Assembly (NCBI RefSeq): GCF_025716945.1
Contig: NZ_JAOVZT010000012.1
Span: 68,701-132,700, forward strand
Length of the DNA: 64,000 bases
From: Geodermatophilus sp. YIM 151500
GTDB taxonomy: Bacteria; Actinomycetota; Actinomycetes; Mycobacteriales; Geodermatophilaceae
Reading direction: 5' to 3'
Shown: positions 43,971 through 56,403 of the stretch, piece by piece
How the letters are laid out: each line of letters opens with the position of its first letter
How positions within the stretch are numbered: position 1 is the first letter of the stretch
Translations under genes and position numbers: made by a program
Notes under the pieces: model-generated
The model's input: only the letters and a program-made list of their open reading frames with translations
What the model was told of the DNA's origin: nothing
The model's database searches: none

Positions 43971-46439
43971 CTAGGCGGAGGGCTCGTCGTTGTCCGTCGT
44001 ACGGGCGATCGCCACGATGCTCACGTCCTCCGGCAAGTTCATGAGCTTGACACCCATCGTGGCGCGGTCCTTGTTGTGCCGGACCCCGTTGACCGGCGTC
44101 CGGATGACCCCGCCGCCTGAGGTGATCGCGTAGAGCTCGTCGCCGAGCCGGACCGCCAGCGCACCCACGAGGGCGCCCTTGCGCGCCTTCGGGTCGGCGG
44201 TGAGCACGCCCTTCCCCCCGCGCCCCTGGTTCGGGTAGTTCTCGATGCCGGTGCGCTTGGCGAAGCCGCGCTCGGTCGCGACCAGGACGTCGACGCTCTC
44301 CTCGGCGACGATCATCGACAGCAGCCGGTCGTCGTCGGCGAGCGAGATCCCGCGGACGCCCTCGGTCGCCCGGCCCATCGGGCGAAGCGCGTTGTCGTCG
44401 GCCGTGAACCGGATGGACATGGCCTTGCGGGTGACCAGCAGCAGGTCGTGCTCGGGCCCGATGAGGGCGGCGCTGACCAGCTCGTCGCCGTCGCGGAGGT
44501 TGATCGCGATGACACCGCCGCTGCGCGGGGAGTCGAACTCGGTGAGCCGGGTCTTCTTCACCTGGCCGTTCGCCGTGGCCAGCACGAGGTACGGGGCGAC
44601 GCCGTAGTCCTTGATCTGCATGACCTGGGCGATCCGCTCGTCGGGCTGGAACGCCAGGATGTTGGCCACGTGCGCGCCGCGCGCGGTGCGGTTGGCCTCC
44701 GGCAGCTCGTAGGCCTTGGCGCGGTACACCCGGCCCTTGTTGGTGAAGAACAGGATCCAGTCGTGGGTGGACCCCACGAAGAAGTGGTCGACGATGTCGT
44801 CCTGCTTGAGCGTCGCGCCCATCACGCCCTTGCCGCCGCGGCGCTGCGACCGGTACAGGTCGCTCTTGGTCCGCTTGGCGTACCCGGTGCGGGTGATGGT
44901 GACGACGACCTCCTCCTCGGCGATGAGATCCTCGACCGAGACGTCGCCGTCGTTCGCGACGAACTTCGTGCGGCGGTCGTCGCCGTACTTCTCGACGATC
45001 TCGGCCAGCTCGTCGTGGATGATCTGCCGCTGCCGCTCCGGGGAGTCGAGGATCGCCTGCAGGTCGGCGATGCGGAGCTCGATCTCGGCCAGCTCGTCCA
45101 CGATCCGCTGCCGCTCGAGGGCGGCCAGCCGGCGCAGCTGCAGGTCGAGGATGGCCGTCGCCTGGATCTCGTCGACGTCGAGCAGCTCCATGAGCCCGGT
45201 CCGGGCGGCCTCGGCCGACTCGCTGTTGCGGATCAGGGTGATGACCGCGTCGAGCTGGTCGAGGGCCTTGGCGTAGCCGCGCAGGATGTGCGCGCGTTCC
45301 TCGGCCTTGCGCAACCGGTAGCGGGTGCGCCGCTGGATCACGTCGATCTGGTGGTCGACGTAGAGCCGGACCAGTTCGTCCAGCCGCAGCGTCCGCGGGA
45401 CGCCGTCGACGATGGACAGCATGTTGCAGCCGAACGAGGTCTGCAGCTGGGTGTGCTTGTACAGGTTGTTCAGCACGACCTTGGCCACGGCGTCGCGGCG
45501 CAGGGTGATGACCAGCCGGCGGCCCACGCGGTCGCTGGACTCGTCGGCGATCTCGCTGATCCCCTGCAGCCGGCCGTCCTTGACCGCCTCGGCGATCGCC
45601 TCGGCCAGGTTGTCCGGGTTGACCTGGTAGGGCAGCTCGGTGACGACCAGCTGCACGCGGCCCTTGGCGTCCTCCTCGACGGTGACGACGGCCCGCATGC
45701 GCACCGAGCCGCGGCCGGTGCGGTACGCGTCCTCGATGCCGTCGCGGCCGACGATGAGGCCGTGGGTCGGGAAGTCCGGGCCCTTGATCCGCTCCATGCA
45801 GGCGGTGAGGGCCTCCTCCGGCTCGGCGTCCGGGTGCTCGAGCACCCAGTACACGGCCTCGGCGACCTCGCGGAGGTTGTGCGGCGGCATGTTGGTGGCC
45901 ATGCCGACGGCGATGCCGGCCGAGCCGTTGATGAGCAGGTTGGGGATGCGCCCCGGCAGGACCAGCGGCTCGGTGTTCTTGCCGTCGTAGTTGGGCTGGA
46001 AGTCGACGGTCTCCTCGTCGATGTTGGCCAGCATCTCCATCGCCAACGGCGTCAGCCGTGACTCTGTGTAGCGCATCGCGGCCGCTGGGTCATTGCCGGG
46101 GGAGCCGAAGTTGCCCTGCCCGTCGATCAGCGGGTAGCGCATCGACCAGGGTTGCGCCAGCCGGACGAGGGCGTCGTAGATCGCGCCGTCGCCGTGCGGG
46201 TGGTAGTTACCCATGACCTCGCCGACGACGCGGGCGCACTTGACGTAGCCGCGGTCGGGGCGGAAGCCCTGGTCGTACATCGCGTAGAGCACCCGGCGGT
46301 GCACTGGCTTGAGACCGTCGCGGACCTCCGGCAGTGCGCGGCCCACGATCACCGACATCGCGTAGTCGATGTAGCTGCGCTGCATCTCCTGCTGGAGGTC
46401 GACCGGTTCGATCCGGTCGCGGGCAGGTGTCTCGGTCAC
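43971..46439 (-). CDS. gyrA: DNA gyrase subunit A
   Basis: GyrA (822 residues) breaks and rejoins DNA in the A2B2 gyrase that introduces negative supercoils. The catalytic Tyr is Y124 ([19 protein letters not shown]). The quinolone region reads H80-P-H-G-D84-G85-A86-I-Y-D89, so position 85 (E. coli Ser83, M. tuberculosis Ala90) is Gly. The C-terminal pinwheel includes the GyrA box SQRRGGKG, needed for DNA wrapping. The GTG start gives [20 protein letters not shown]. It follows gyrB on the same strand with a 218-nt gap, longer than in mycobacteria. Confidence 0.98.
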   Translation of the reverse strand: MTETPARDRIEPVDLQQEMQRSYIDYAMSVIVGRALPEVRDGLKPVHRRVLYAMYDQGFRPDRGYVKCARVVGEVMGNYHPHGDGAIYDALVRLAQPWSMRYPLIDGQGNFGSPGNDPAAAMRYTESRLTPLAMEMLANIDEETVDFQPNYDGKNTEPLVLPGRIPNLLINGSAGIAVGMATNMPPHNLREVAEAVYWVLEHPDAEPEEALTACMERIKGPDFPTHGLIVGRDGIEDAYRTGRGSVRMRAVVTVEEDAKGRVQLVVTELPYQVNPDNLAEAIAEAVKDGRLQGISEIADESSDRVGRRLVITLRRDAVAKVVLNNLYKHTQLQTSFGCNMLSIVDGVPRTLRLDELVRLYVDHQIDVIQRRTRYRLRKAEERAHILRGYAKALDQLDAVITLIRNSESAEAARTGLMELLDVDEIQATAILDLQLRRLAALERQRIVDELAEIELRIADLQAILDSPERQRQIIHDELAEIVEKYGDDRRTKFVANDGDVSVEDLIAEEEVVVTITRTGYAKRTKSDLYRSQRRGGKGVMGATLKQDDIVDHFFVGSTHDWILFFTNKGRVYRAKAYELPEANRTARGAHVANILAFQPDERIAQVMQIKDYGVAPYLVLATANGQVKKTRLTEFDSPRSGGVIAINLRDGDELVSAALIGPEHDLLLVTRKAMSIRFTADDNALRPMGRATEGVRGISLADDDRLLSMIVAEESVDVLVATERGFAKRTGIENYPNQGRGGKGVLTADPKARKGALVGALAVRLGDELYAITSGGGVIRTPVNGVRHNKDRATMGVKLMNLPEDVSIVAIARTTDNDEPSA

Positions 46440-46604
46440 GGTTCAGGTCTCCACAGGTCGGTGCACAGAGGTGGATGGAGCCGCAGGCCAGGAGCGTGCG
46501 AGTGGCCGGCGCATCCATCCACCTCCCGCCTCGGGCGGCTTGTCGTACGTGCTTCGGGTACGGCCCCTGCGGGGTCCCGCCGCGCGCTCGCGGCGGGGCA
46601 GGGC

Positions 46605-46657
46605 GGCCCCCGTCCGTCCCGCCCCGAGCGGGCCGAGGGCGGGGCGGACGGGTCCTC
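46605..46657 (-). terminator. gyrB 3' hairpin, member of a repeated element family
   Basis: An imperfect inverted repeat of about 53 nt begins directly after the gyrB stop. Its outer arms GGACCCGTCC and GGACGGGGGCC enclose a CGCCCC/GGGGCGGG inner stem. It belongs to the same family as 48992-49046 and 55233-55288. Confidence 0.6.
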
Positions 46658-49048
<2,391 letters not shown>

Positions 49049-50470
49049 TCAGTCGCGCGACCCCTCGGGGCCCTCGCCGCTGACGTGGGTCGGGTCCAGC
49101 CGCGGGGACCCCCGGCCCGCGCGCCGCCCGGCGAGCACCGTGGCCGCCCACAGCAGGACGCCGATGCCGAGGAGGACGCCGGCGATCTGGTACTGCACCA
49201 CGGGCCGGCCCGCCCACGGCGTGGCCAGGTACGCGCAGGCGAGCGCGCCGACGACGGGCAGCACGGTCGGCGTCCGGAAGTGGCCGGCGTCCACCTCGTC
49301 CCGGCGCAGCACCAGCACGGCCACGTTGACCACCGTGAACACGCACAGCAGCAGGAGGGCCGTCGTCCCGCCCAGGTCGGGCACCTCGCCGACGAAGGTG
49401 ATCAGGCCGAAGGCGAGGGCGGTGGTGAACAGGATCGCCGTCCAGGGCGTGCGCCGGTGCGGGTGCACGCGGCCCAGCACCGACGGCAGCACGCGCTCGT
49501 TGCTGAGGCCGTAGACCAGCCGGCTCGCCATCAGCATGTTGATCAGCGCGGTGTTCGCGACGGCGAACATGGTGATCAGGCCGAACAGCCCGACCGGGAA
49601 GGCCGGGGCGCCGGCCTCGACCACCTGCAGCAGCGGCGTCTCGCCCTCGCTGAGCCGGTCGGCGGGTACGAGCGCGATCGCGGAGATCGACACCAGCACG
49701 TAGATGACGCCGGTGATGCCCAGGCCGAGCAGCAGCACCCTGGGGAAGATCCGCCGCGGCTCCTTGCACTCCTCCGCCATGTTGACCGAGTCCTCGAAGC
49801 CGACCATCGCGAAGAACGCCAGGCCGGTCGCCGCGATCACCCCGGCGAGCACCGAGCGGTCGCCGGTGTCGAACTCGGTGACCCGGGAGAAGTCCCCCTC
49901 GCCGATGCCCAGCGCCCAGGCGCCGATGACGATGATGATCAGCAATCCGCTGAGCTCGACGCAGGTGAGCACGACGTTCGCCTTGACGCTCTCGCCGACA
50001 CCGCGCAGGTTGACCGCGGCGACCAGCGCCATGAACGCGAGCCCGACGAGCGTGATGCCGATCCCCTCGCCGAGGTCGAGGCCGACGACCTTGCCGAAGT
50101 TGGCGCTGAAGGCCCGGGACGCCGTCGAGGCGGACGTGATGCCCGAGCTCATCACCGCGAAGGCGACGAGGAACGTGACGAAGTGGATGCCGAAGGCCTT
50201 GTGCGTGTACAGCGCGGCGCCGGCGGCCCGCGGGTACTTGGTGACGAGTTCGAGGTAGCTGAACGCGGTGACCAGCGCGACCAGGAAGGCCACCAGGAAC
50301 GGCAGCCACACCACGCCGCCCACCTCGGCGGCCACGGTGCCGGTCAGCGCGTAGATGCCGGTGCCGAGGACGTCACCGACGATGAACAGGAGCAGGAGCC
50401 CCGGGCCCATCACGCGCCGGAGGCTCGGGTGACCGCCGGTCTCCTGCTCGGTGACCCCGGTGTCGGACAT
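49049..50470 (-). CDS. APC-family amino-acid permease
   Basis: This secondary transporter (473 residues, about 12 membrane helices) is of the amino acid-polyamine-organocation superfamily. Helix 1 carries the unwound substrate motif (IVGDVLGTGIYALTGTVAAEVGG); other landmarks are FSYLELVTKYPRAAGAALYTHKAFG, GFEDSVNMAEECKEPRRIFPR and ASRLVYGLSNERVLPSVLGRVHPHRRTPW, the last typical of cationic or neutral amino-acid permeases. The substrate cannot be specified. GGGGAGG precedes the ATG at 50470. It lies with the next two genes in a block that splits gyrB from dciA. Confidence 0.92.
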   Translation of the reverse strand: MSDTGVTEQETGGHPSLRRVMGPGLLLLFIVGDVLGTGIYALTGTVAAEVGGVVWLPFLVAFLVALVTAFSYLELVTKYPRAAGAALYTHKAFGIHFVTFLVAFAVMSSGITSASTASRAFSANFGKVVGLDLGEGIGITLVGLAFMALVAAVNLRGVGESVKANVVLTCVELSGLLIIIVIGAWALGIGEGDFSRVTEFDTGDRSVLAGVIAATGLAFFAMVGFEDSVNMAEECKEPRRIFPRVLLLGLGITGVIYVLVSISAIALVPADRLSEGETPLLQVVEAGAPAFPVGLFGLITMFAVANTALINMLMASRLVYGLSNERVLPSVLGRVHPHRRTPWTAILFTTALAFGLITFVGEVPDLGGTTALLLLCVFTVVNVAVLVLRRDEVDAGHFRTPTVLPVVGALACAYLATPWAGRPVVQYQIAGVLLGIGVLLWAATVLAGRRAGRGSPRLDPTHVSGEGPEGSRD

Positions 50471-50626
50471 GCCGTGCCTCCCCGGCCCGTGCGGCAGGAC
50501 CCAGGTCGCTGCCCGCCCTGCACCGATGCTGGTCGTCGGCCGGTCCGCTGTCGAGCCGCACCCCGCCGGAGGCCCGCGCAGGCGACCGGGCGGGCGCGCC
50601 GGCCGGCGCGGCCGCAGACTCGGTGC

Positions 50627-52228
50627 ATGAGCGATGCTTCCGCCGGGCCGGACCCCGTCGCCCGCACCGGCGACCGTCCGCTGCGCGAACCCCTGCCCGA
50701 GCCGACCGGCAAGCTGTGCCTGGTCACCGGCGCGACCGGCTACATCGGGGGCCGGCTGGTGCCCCTGCTGCTCGAGCGGGGCTACCGGGTCCGGGTGATG
50801 AGCCGGACGGCGCGCAAGCTGCGCGACCACCCGTGGATCGACCGCGTGGAGGTGGTCGAGGCCGACGCCACCGACGCCGACCAGGTCACCGAGGCCTGCC
50901 GGGACGTCGACGTCGTCTACTACCTGATCCACGCGCTGTCCAGCGGCTCGTCGTTCGAGGACACCGACCGGCGGACGGCGGAGGTGATGGCGGAGGCCGC
51001 GGAGCGGGCCGGCGCGGGGCGGGTGGTCTACCTGTCGGGCCTCACCCCGGACGGCGAGGAGCTGTCCAAGCACCTGCGCTCACGAGCCGAGGTGGCCGAG
51101 ATCCTGCTCGCCTCGGGGGTGCCGACGGTGGTGCTGCGCGCCGCGGTCATCCTCGGTTCGGGGTCGGCGTCGTTCGAGATGCTGCGCTACCTCACCGAGC
51201 GGCTGCCGGTCATGATCACGCCCCGGTGGGTGCAGAGCCGCATCCAGCCGATCGCCATCCGCGATGTCCTGCGCTACCTCGTCGGCTGCGCCGAGCTGCC
51301 GGCCGACGTCCACCGCTGCTTCGACATCGGCGGGCCCGACGTCATGACCTACGCGGACATGATGCAGCGGTTCGCCGCCGTCTCCGGACTGCCCCGGCGA
51401 CGGATCATCCCGGTGCCGTTCTTCAGCCCGGGCCTGTCCAGCCACTGGGTCGGCGTCATCACCCCGGTGCCGGCGTCGCTCGGCCGCAACCTCGTCGAGT
51501 CGCTCAAGAACAACGTCGTGTGCGTCGAGCACGACATCGCCGAGCACGTGCCGGACCCGCCCGAGGGTCTGCTCGGCTTCGAGGACGCCGTCCGGTTGGC
51601 CCTCCAGAAGATCAAGGATCGCCAGGTCGAGACGCGGTGGTCGTCGGCGTCCGTGCCGGGCGCACCGTCCGAGCCGCTGCCCACCGATCCGGACTGGGCC
51701 GGCGGCAGCCTGTACGTCGACGAGCGGACCCGCAGCACGAGCGCCTCGCCCGCGGAGCTGTGGCGCGTGGTCGAGGCCATCGGCGGTGACAGCGGCTGGT
51801 ACTCCTTCCCGCTGGCCTGGGAGGTGCGCGGCTGGCTGGACCGGTTCGCCGGTGGCGTGGGCCTGCGCCGCGGCCGCCGCGATCCCGCCGACCTGCAGCT
51901 CGGCGACGCCGTCGACTGGTGGCGGGTCGAGGAGCTCGACGAGGGGACCCTGCTGCGGCTGCGGGCGGAGATGCGCGTGCCCGGCCTCGCCTGGCTCGAG
52001 TTCCACGTGGAACACGACGAGCGGGGAGGCGCACGGCTGCGGCAGCGGGCAACCTTCCACCCGTCCGGCCTGCTCGGCCAGCTCTACTGGTGGAGCGTCG
52101 CCCCGTTCCACGGCATCGTCTTCGGCGGCATGCTGCGCAACATCTGCCGAGCGGCCGAGGCGGGCACCGCGGCCGGGCGGGGCAGTGCGCGGTCGGCCGG
52201 ACCCGACCAGCGGCGCGCGGCGGCCTGA
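50627..52228 (+). CDS. NAD(P)-binding SDR-like protein with DUF2867 domain
   Basis: This 533-residue two-domain protein begins with an atypical SDR/NAD(P)H-binding domain (about 25-345) carrying KLCLVTGATGYIGGRLVPLLLERGYRVRVMSR, VVEADATDADQV and VVYLSGLTP. The C-terminal DUF2867 domain (about 350-510) is a START-like barrel with LWRVVEAIGGDSGWYSFPLAWEVRGWLDRFAGGVGLRRGRRDPADLQLGDAVDWWRVEEL and FHPSGLLGQLYWWSVAPFHGIVFGGML. The pairing is recurrent in actinobacteria; the substrate is unknown. It is the only plus-strand gene between crgA's block and rpmH, and it contains a parS-like palindrome (52000-52013) in its coding sequence. Confidence 0.9.
   Translation: MSDASAGPDPVARTGDRPLREPLPEPTGKLCLVTGATGYIGGRLVPLLLERGYRVRVMSRTARKLRDHPWIDRVEVVEADATDADQVTEACRDVDVVYYLIHALSSGSSFEDTDRRTAEVMAEAAERAGAGRVVYLSGLTPDGEELSKHLRSRAEVAEILLASGVPTVVLRAAVILGSGSASFEMLRYLTERLPVMITPRWVQSRIQPIAIRDVLRYLVGCAELPADVHRCFDIGGPDVMTYADMMQRFAAVSGLPRRRIIPVPFFSPGLSSHWVGVITPVPASLGRNLVESLKNNVVCVEHDIAEHVPDPPEGLLGFEDAVRLALQKIKDRQVETRWSSASVPGAPSEPLPTDPDWAGGSLYVDERTRSTSASPAELWRVVEAIGGDSGWYSFPLAWEVRGWLDRFAGGVGLRRGRRDPADLQLGDAVDWWRVEELDEGTLLRLRAEMRVPGLAWLEFHVEHDERGGARLRQRATFHPSGLLGQLYWWSVAPFHGIVFGGMLRNICRAAEAGTAAGRGSARSAGPDQRRAAA
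52000..52013. other. parS-like palindrome GTTCCACGTGGAAC
   Basis: This copy is identical to the site at 18335-18348 and lies about 6 kb from oriC, inside the SDR/DUF2867 gene, where it encodes part of EFHVEHDE. Intragenic parS sites are common. It is the best candidate for the origin-proximal ParB loading site in the window. Confidence 0.75.
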
Positions 52229-52328
52229 TCCCGCCGCCCGCCGGCCCGTCATCCGTCGGTCCGCCGCCGGCCGCCCCGTATCCCGTCCTCCTGGTCTCGT
52301 CGGCGCCCCGGGAGCACCGCGTGGTTCG

Positions 52329-53345
52329 TCAGGCGCCGCCGGTGACGGCGCGGACGACGGCGGTCAGCATCCGGGCGTGGTGCTCGACGAGCAGCGGACG
52401 GTGGGCGTCGGGCCGGATCGCGGCCACGTGCCCGGCGGCGGCCCAGAACTCGTCGCCGTCGTCGGTGCCGAGCAGCAGGCCGCGCACGGTTGCATCGGCC
52501 GCCAACCGGCGGACCGGCTCGCCGTCCTCGGCGGTCAGCAGCACCCACCGGGCGTCGAACTCGGCGTCGCCGGTCGGCACGGGCACCAGCCCGCCGGTGC
52601 GGTGCCGCCAGAACCGGGCCGGGGACAGCCGGAGGTACGGCAGCGGCAGCAGCAGCGGCGCGGCGGTGATCGCGTACTGCGGCACCAGGTAGCCGCCCGA
52701 GGCGTAGACGACGTCGAAGGCGACCAGGTCGAGGGTGTCGGCGCGGCCGCGCAGCACGTTGCCCGGCCGGTGGTCGCGGCTCGCCCGCTGCACCGGCGCC
52801 GAGGCGATCAGCTCGGCGAGGACGGCGTCCTGCGGTGCGCTGCCGTCGGACACCGTCCAGCCGTGGTGGGCGGCCCAGGCCTGGGTGCCGAAGGGGTCGC
52901 CCTGGTCGCGGAAGACCTCCGCGGCCGCGCCGCGGGGTCGTCCGGCGCCCCACCCGGACCCGGGCGGCGGGGTCCCCGGCTGCCCGGCCGGCGACGGGTC
53001 CGGGTACGGCGGTCCGGTCCGGTCCGACGGCGGCGGTACCGGCTGCCCGGTCGCGGGCGGCGGCTCCTCCGGGTGCTCGGCGGATGGGGGCGGAGCGGGC
53101 CGGGTCGACGGGTCGGCGGGCGGCATGGACCAGCCGGGCGGCTCCCAGCCGGGGGCGGAGATGTCCTCGCGGGGGTGCCGGCGCCGGTCAGCGAAGTTCG
53201 GCCGGTCGATCTCCTCGTCGTCGCGCGTCGGTCCCGCGCCCTCCGGCTCGCGAGCCGCACCGTCGTCGTCCCGACCGAGGTGGGCCGGCTCCTGCCAGCC
53301 GCGGCCGTCGTCGGGTCCGTCGTCGAACCGGTCGCGTGGGCTCAT
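52329..53345 (-). CDS. Uncharacterised protein with Pro-rich N-terminus
   Basis: I do not recognise this 338-residue protein. The first ~145 residues are charged and Pro-rich and look disordered. The folded part (about 146-335) includes GDPFGTQAWAAHHGWTVSDGSAPQDAVLAELIASAP, LVAFDVVYASGGYLVPQYAITAAPLLLPLPYLRLSPARFWRHRTGG and DAEFDARWVLLTAEDGEPVRRL, suggestive of an alpha/beta domain without catalytic motifs. It lies between dciA and the SDR gene on the leading-strand side. The ATG at 53345 has only a distant GGAGG. It could be lineage-specific. Confidence 0.75.
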   Translation of the reverse strand: MSPRDRFDDGPDDGRGWQEPAHLGRDDDGAAREPEGAGPTRDDEEIDRPNFADRRRHPREDISAPGWEPPGWSMPPADPSTRPAPPPSAEHPEEPPPATGQPVPPPSDRTGPPYPDPSPAGQPGTPPPGSGWGAGRPRGAAAEVFRDQGDPFGTQAWAAHHGWTVSDGSAPQDAVLAELIASAPVQRASRDHRPGNVLRGRADTLDLVAFDVVYASGGYLVPQYAITAAPLLLPLPYLRLSPARFWRHRTGGLVPVPTGDAEFDARWVLLTAEDGEPVRRLAADATVRGLLLGTDDGDEFWAAAGHVAAIRPDAHRPLLVEHHARMLTAVVRAVTGGA

Positions 53346-53383
53346 CGCTGCATCGTCCTCCGGGCCGGCCGGCGCGCCGGCCC

Positions 53384-53884
53384 CTATCCGTAGGTGTCGC
53401 GCGGTCCACGGCCGCGGACCGACCGGGGACCCTTCTTCCAGCTGGGCGCCGTCGGTCCGACAACGCGCAACCGGGTCACCACGTCCCCGCCGACCGAGCC
53501 GCGCAGCTTGGCCAGGATGGACGGCGCCAGCAGCCGCAGCTGCGTGGCCCACGCCGTCGACTCGGCCACGACCAGCAGCTCCCCCTCGGTGAGCGTCTCC
53601 GGCCGGCAGTGCGCGGCGATGTCGGGTCCGACGAGGGCGTCCCAGCGGCCGAACACCGACCCAACCTTCGTGTGCGCCGACCAGTCCTGCTCGGTGACCA
53701 GCTGGTCGACCAGCCGGCCGAGCGGCTGCGGATCGTCGGCGCCGGGATGGGCGCCGGTCCAGCTGCGCCGCGGCCCGGCGACGCGCCGCCGGGTCGGCCG
53801 CGGCCGGGCCGCCGACGCCGCGCGCGCCGCCTCCAGCGCGGCCCGGGCGATGTCGCTGGGCCGCGCTGGTCGTTCCTCGGTCAC
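53384..53884 (-). CDS. dciA: DciA-family (DUF721) replicative helicase loader
   Basis: This DUF721/DciA protein (166 residues) is at the Rv0004 position. DciA is the ancestral bacterial loader or operator of the replicative helicase DnaB. The conserved KH-like core is [73 protein letters not shown], with the invariant Trp in FGRWDALVG. An Ala/Arg-rich N-terminal extension precedes it and a basic tail ends it. The GTG overlaps the recF stop by four nt (53881-53884), indicating coupled translation. Confidence 0.93.
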   Translation of the reverse strand: MTEERPARPSDIARAALEAARAASAARPRPTRRRVAGPRRSWTGAHPGADDPQPLGRLVDQLVTEQDWSAHTKVGSVFGRWDALVGPDIAAHCRPETLTEGELLVVAESTAWATQLRLLAPSILAKLRGSVGGDVVTRLRVVGPTAPSWKKGPRSVRGRGPRDTYG

Positions 53885-55191
53885 CTGCCCTCCTCCTCCG
53901 GCCCGCCGCCGGGGGCGCCGGCCGCCGAGCTCGGGGCGACGGACCCGTCCGACCCGCCGCCGTCGGAGGCCGTCCCGTCCCGCACGGTCGCCGCGCCGCC
54001 GCCCACCTCGACCCGGACGCCGCGGAGCTCCTCGGGCACGTCGTCCAGCACCGCCGCGGTGACCAGCGTCTGCTCCGCCGACCGGGCCACCGTGGCCAGC
54101 GCCGCCCGGCGTCCCGCGTCGAGGGTGGCGAAGACGTCGTCCAGGATCAGGATGGGGTCCTCGCCGTCGGCCCTCAACAGCGCGAAGGTGGCCAGCTTCA
54201 GCCCCAGCGCCAGCGACCACGACTCGCCGTGGCTGGCGAAGCCCTTGGCCGGCCCGGGGCCGAGGTGGATGACCAGGTCGTCGCGGTGCGGCCCGACCAG
54301 CGTGACGCCGCGGTCGAGCTCGTCGGCCCGCCGCTCGACCAGCCGGTCGCGCAGCGCCGCTGCCAGCGCGTCGGCGTCCGGCAGCGCGTCGGCGTCCGGC
54401 AGCGCGTCGGCGTCCGGCAGCGCCGGGACGGGCGCGGCCCCGGACGGGCCCCGGGACGGGCGCGGGCTGCCGTCGCCGGCCGCGGGGACCGTGCTCGCGT
54501 AGCCGAGCGTGGCCGTCACCGCGCCCTCCCCGGCGACGGCGGCGTACGCGGACGCCAGGTGCGGCGCGAGGTCGGCGACCAGCCGGAGCCGGGCGGCGAG
54601 CAGCTCACCGCCCAGGGCCACCAGGTGACCGTCCCACGCGTCGAGGGTCTCGATCGCACGGCCCCGCGCCATCCGCGCGGTCTTGAGCAGGGCGTTGCGC
54701 TGCTTGAGCACCCGCTCGTAGTCGCTGCGGACGCCGGCCAGCCGCGGGGTGCGGGTGACCAGCAGCTCGTCGAGGAAGCGGCGCCGCTCGGTCGGGTCCC
54801 CGCGCACCAGGGAGAGGTCCTCGGGGGCGAACAGCACCGTGCGCACCAGCCCGAGCAGGTCGCGCGGCCGCTGCAGCGGGGCGCGGTTGACCCGCACCCG
54901 GTTGGCCCGGCCCGGGTTGATCTCCAGCTCCACCAGCAGCTCCCGGTCGCCGCGCCGCAGCGCCGCCCGCACCACGGCCTGGTCCGCGCCGTGCCGCACC
55001 AGCGGGGCGTCGGTGGCGACCCGGTGGCTGCTCATCGTCGCCAGGTAGGCGACCGCCTCGACCAGGTTGGTCTTGCCCTCGCCGTTGCGCCCGACGAGCA
55101 CGACCGGACCGGGGCGCAGGGCCAGGTCCGCCTGCGCCCAGTTGCGGAAGGAGACGACCTGGAGGTGCCGGACCCACACCTCAGCGGCCAC
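53881..55191 (-). CDS. recF: DNA repair and gap-processing protein RecF
   Basis: RecF (436 residues) is an SMC-like ATPase that, with RecO and RecR, loads RecA at single-strand gaps and helps restart forks. Walker A is [17 protein letters not shown]; the signature [22 protein letters not shown] and Walker [18 protein letters not shown] complete the ATP site, and LVGPHRDDL is a family hallmark. An insertion at about 240-275 contains three ALPDAD hexapeptides encoded by an 18-bp tandem repeat. A ~40-residue Gly/Ser-rich tail extends beyond the usual end. Position next to dnaN, gnd and dciA is normal for actinobacteria. Confidence 0.96.
   Translation of the reverse strand: MAAEVWVRHLQVVSFRNWAQADLALRPGPVVLVGRNGEGKTNLVEAVAYLATMSSHRVATDAPLVRHGADQAVVRAALRRGDRELLVELEINPGRANRVRVNRAPLQRPRDLLGLVRTVLFAPEDLSLVRGDPTERRRFLDELLVTRTPRLAGVRSDYERVLKQRNALLKTARMARGRAIETLDAWDGHLVALGGELLAARLRLVADLAPHLASAYAAVAGEGAVTATLGYASTVPAAGDGSPRPSRGPSGAAPVPALPDADALPDADALPDADALAAALRDRLVERRADELDRGVTLVGPHRDDLVIHLGPGPAKGFASHGESWSLALGLKLATFALLRADGEDPILILDDVFATLDAGRRAALATVARSAEQTLVTAAVLDDVPEELRGVRVEVGGGAATVRDGTASDGGGSDGSVAPSSAAGAPGGGPEEEGR
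54368..54421 (-). repeat. 18-bp coding tandem repeat inside recF, three perfect copies
   Basis: Three identical 18-bp units encode (ALPDAD)x3 around residues 257-274, in a poorly conserved part of RecF beside a Pro/Ser-rich stretch. Perfect identity suggests recent expansion. Confidence 0.92.
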
Positions 55192-55232
55192 CTGGCCCGG
55201 GTGACGTGCTCGAACGGCTCTGCTCCGGGACA

Positions 55233-55288
55233 GGCCCCGTCCCGTGCACCGCCCCGGGCCTGCGAGGGGCGGGGAGGACGGGGTCCTC
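55233..55288 (-). terminator. gnd 3' hairpin, repeated element family
   Basis: A 56-nt hairpin element lies directly after the gnd stop codon. Outer arms CCCCGTCC and GGACGGGG and an inner CGCCCC/GGGGCG stem match the elements after gyrB and the permease. Confidence 0.65.
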
Positions 55289-55290
55289 CG

Positions 55291-56223
<933 letters not shown>

Positions 56224-56403
56224 GGCGAAGTCCCCTCCCGAGCGAGTCGTGACGTCCGTCCCTGCGCGGTGCCCGAGCGTCGCCGCCGTGACACCTCGGC
56301 CCCCTTCGGCCCATCCCAGGGCCCCGCGTCGAGCGTCGCGGGGGGTGAGGAGGCGGGCCTCCTCACCCCCCGCCGGCTCGGGGCGAGCCTCGGGACGGGG
56401 CCA

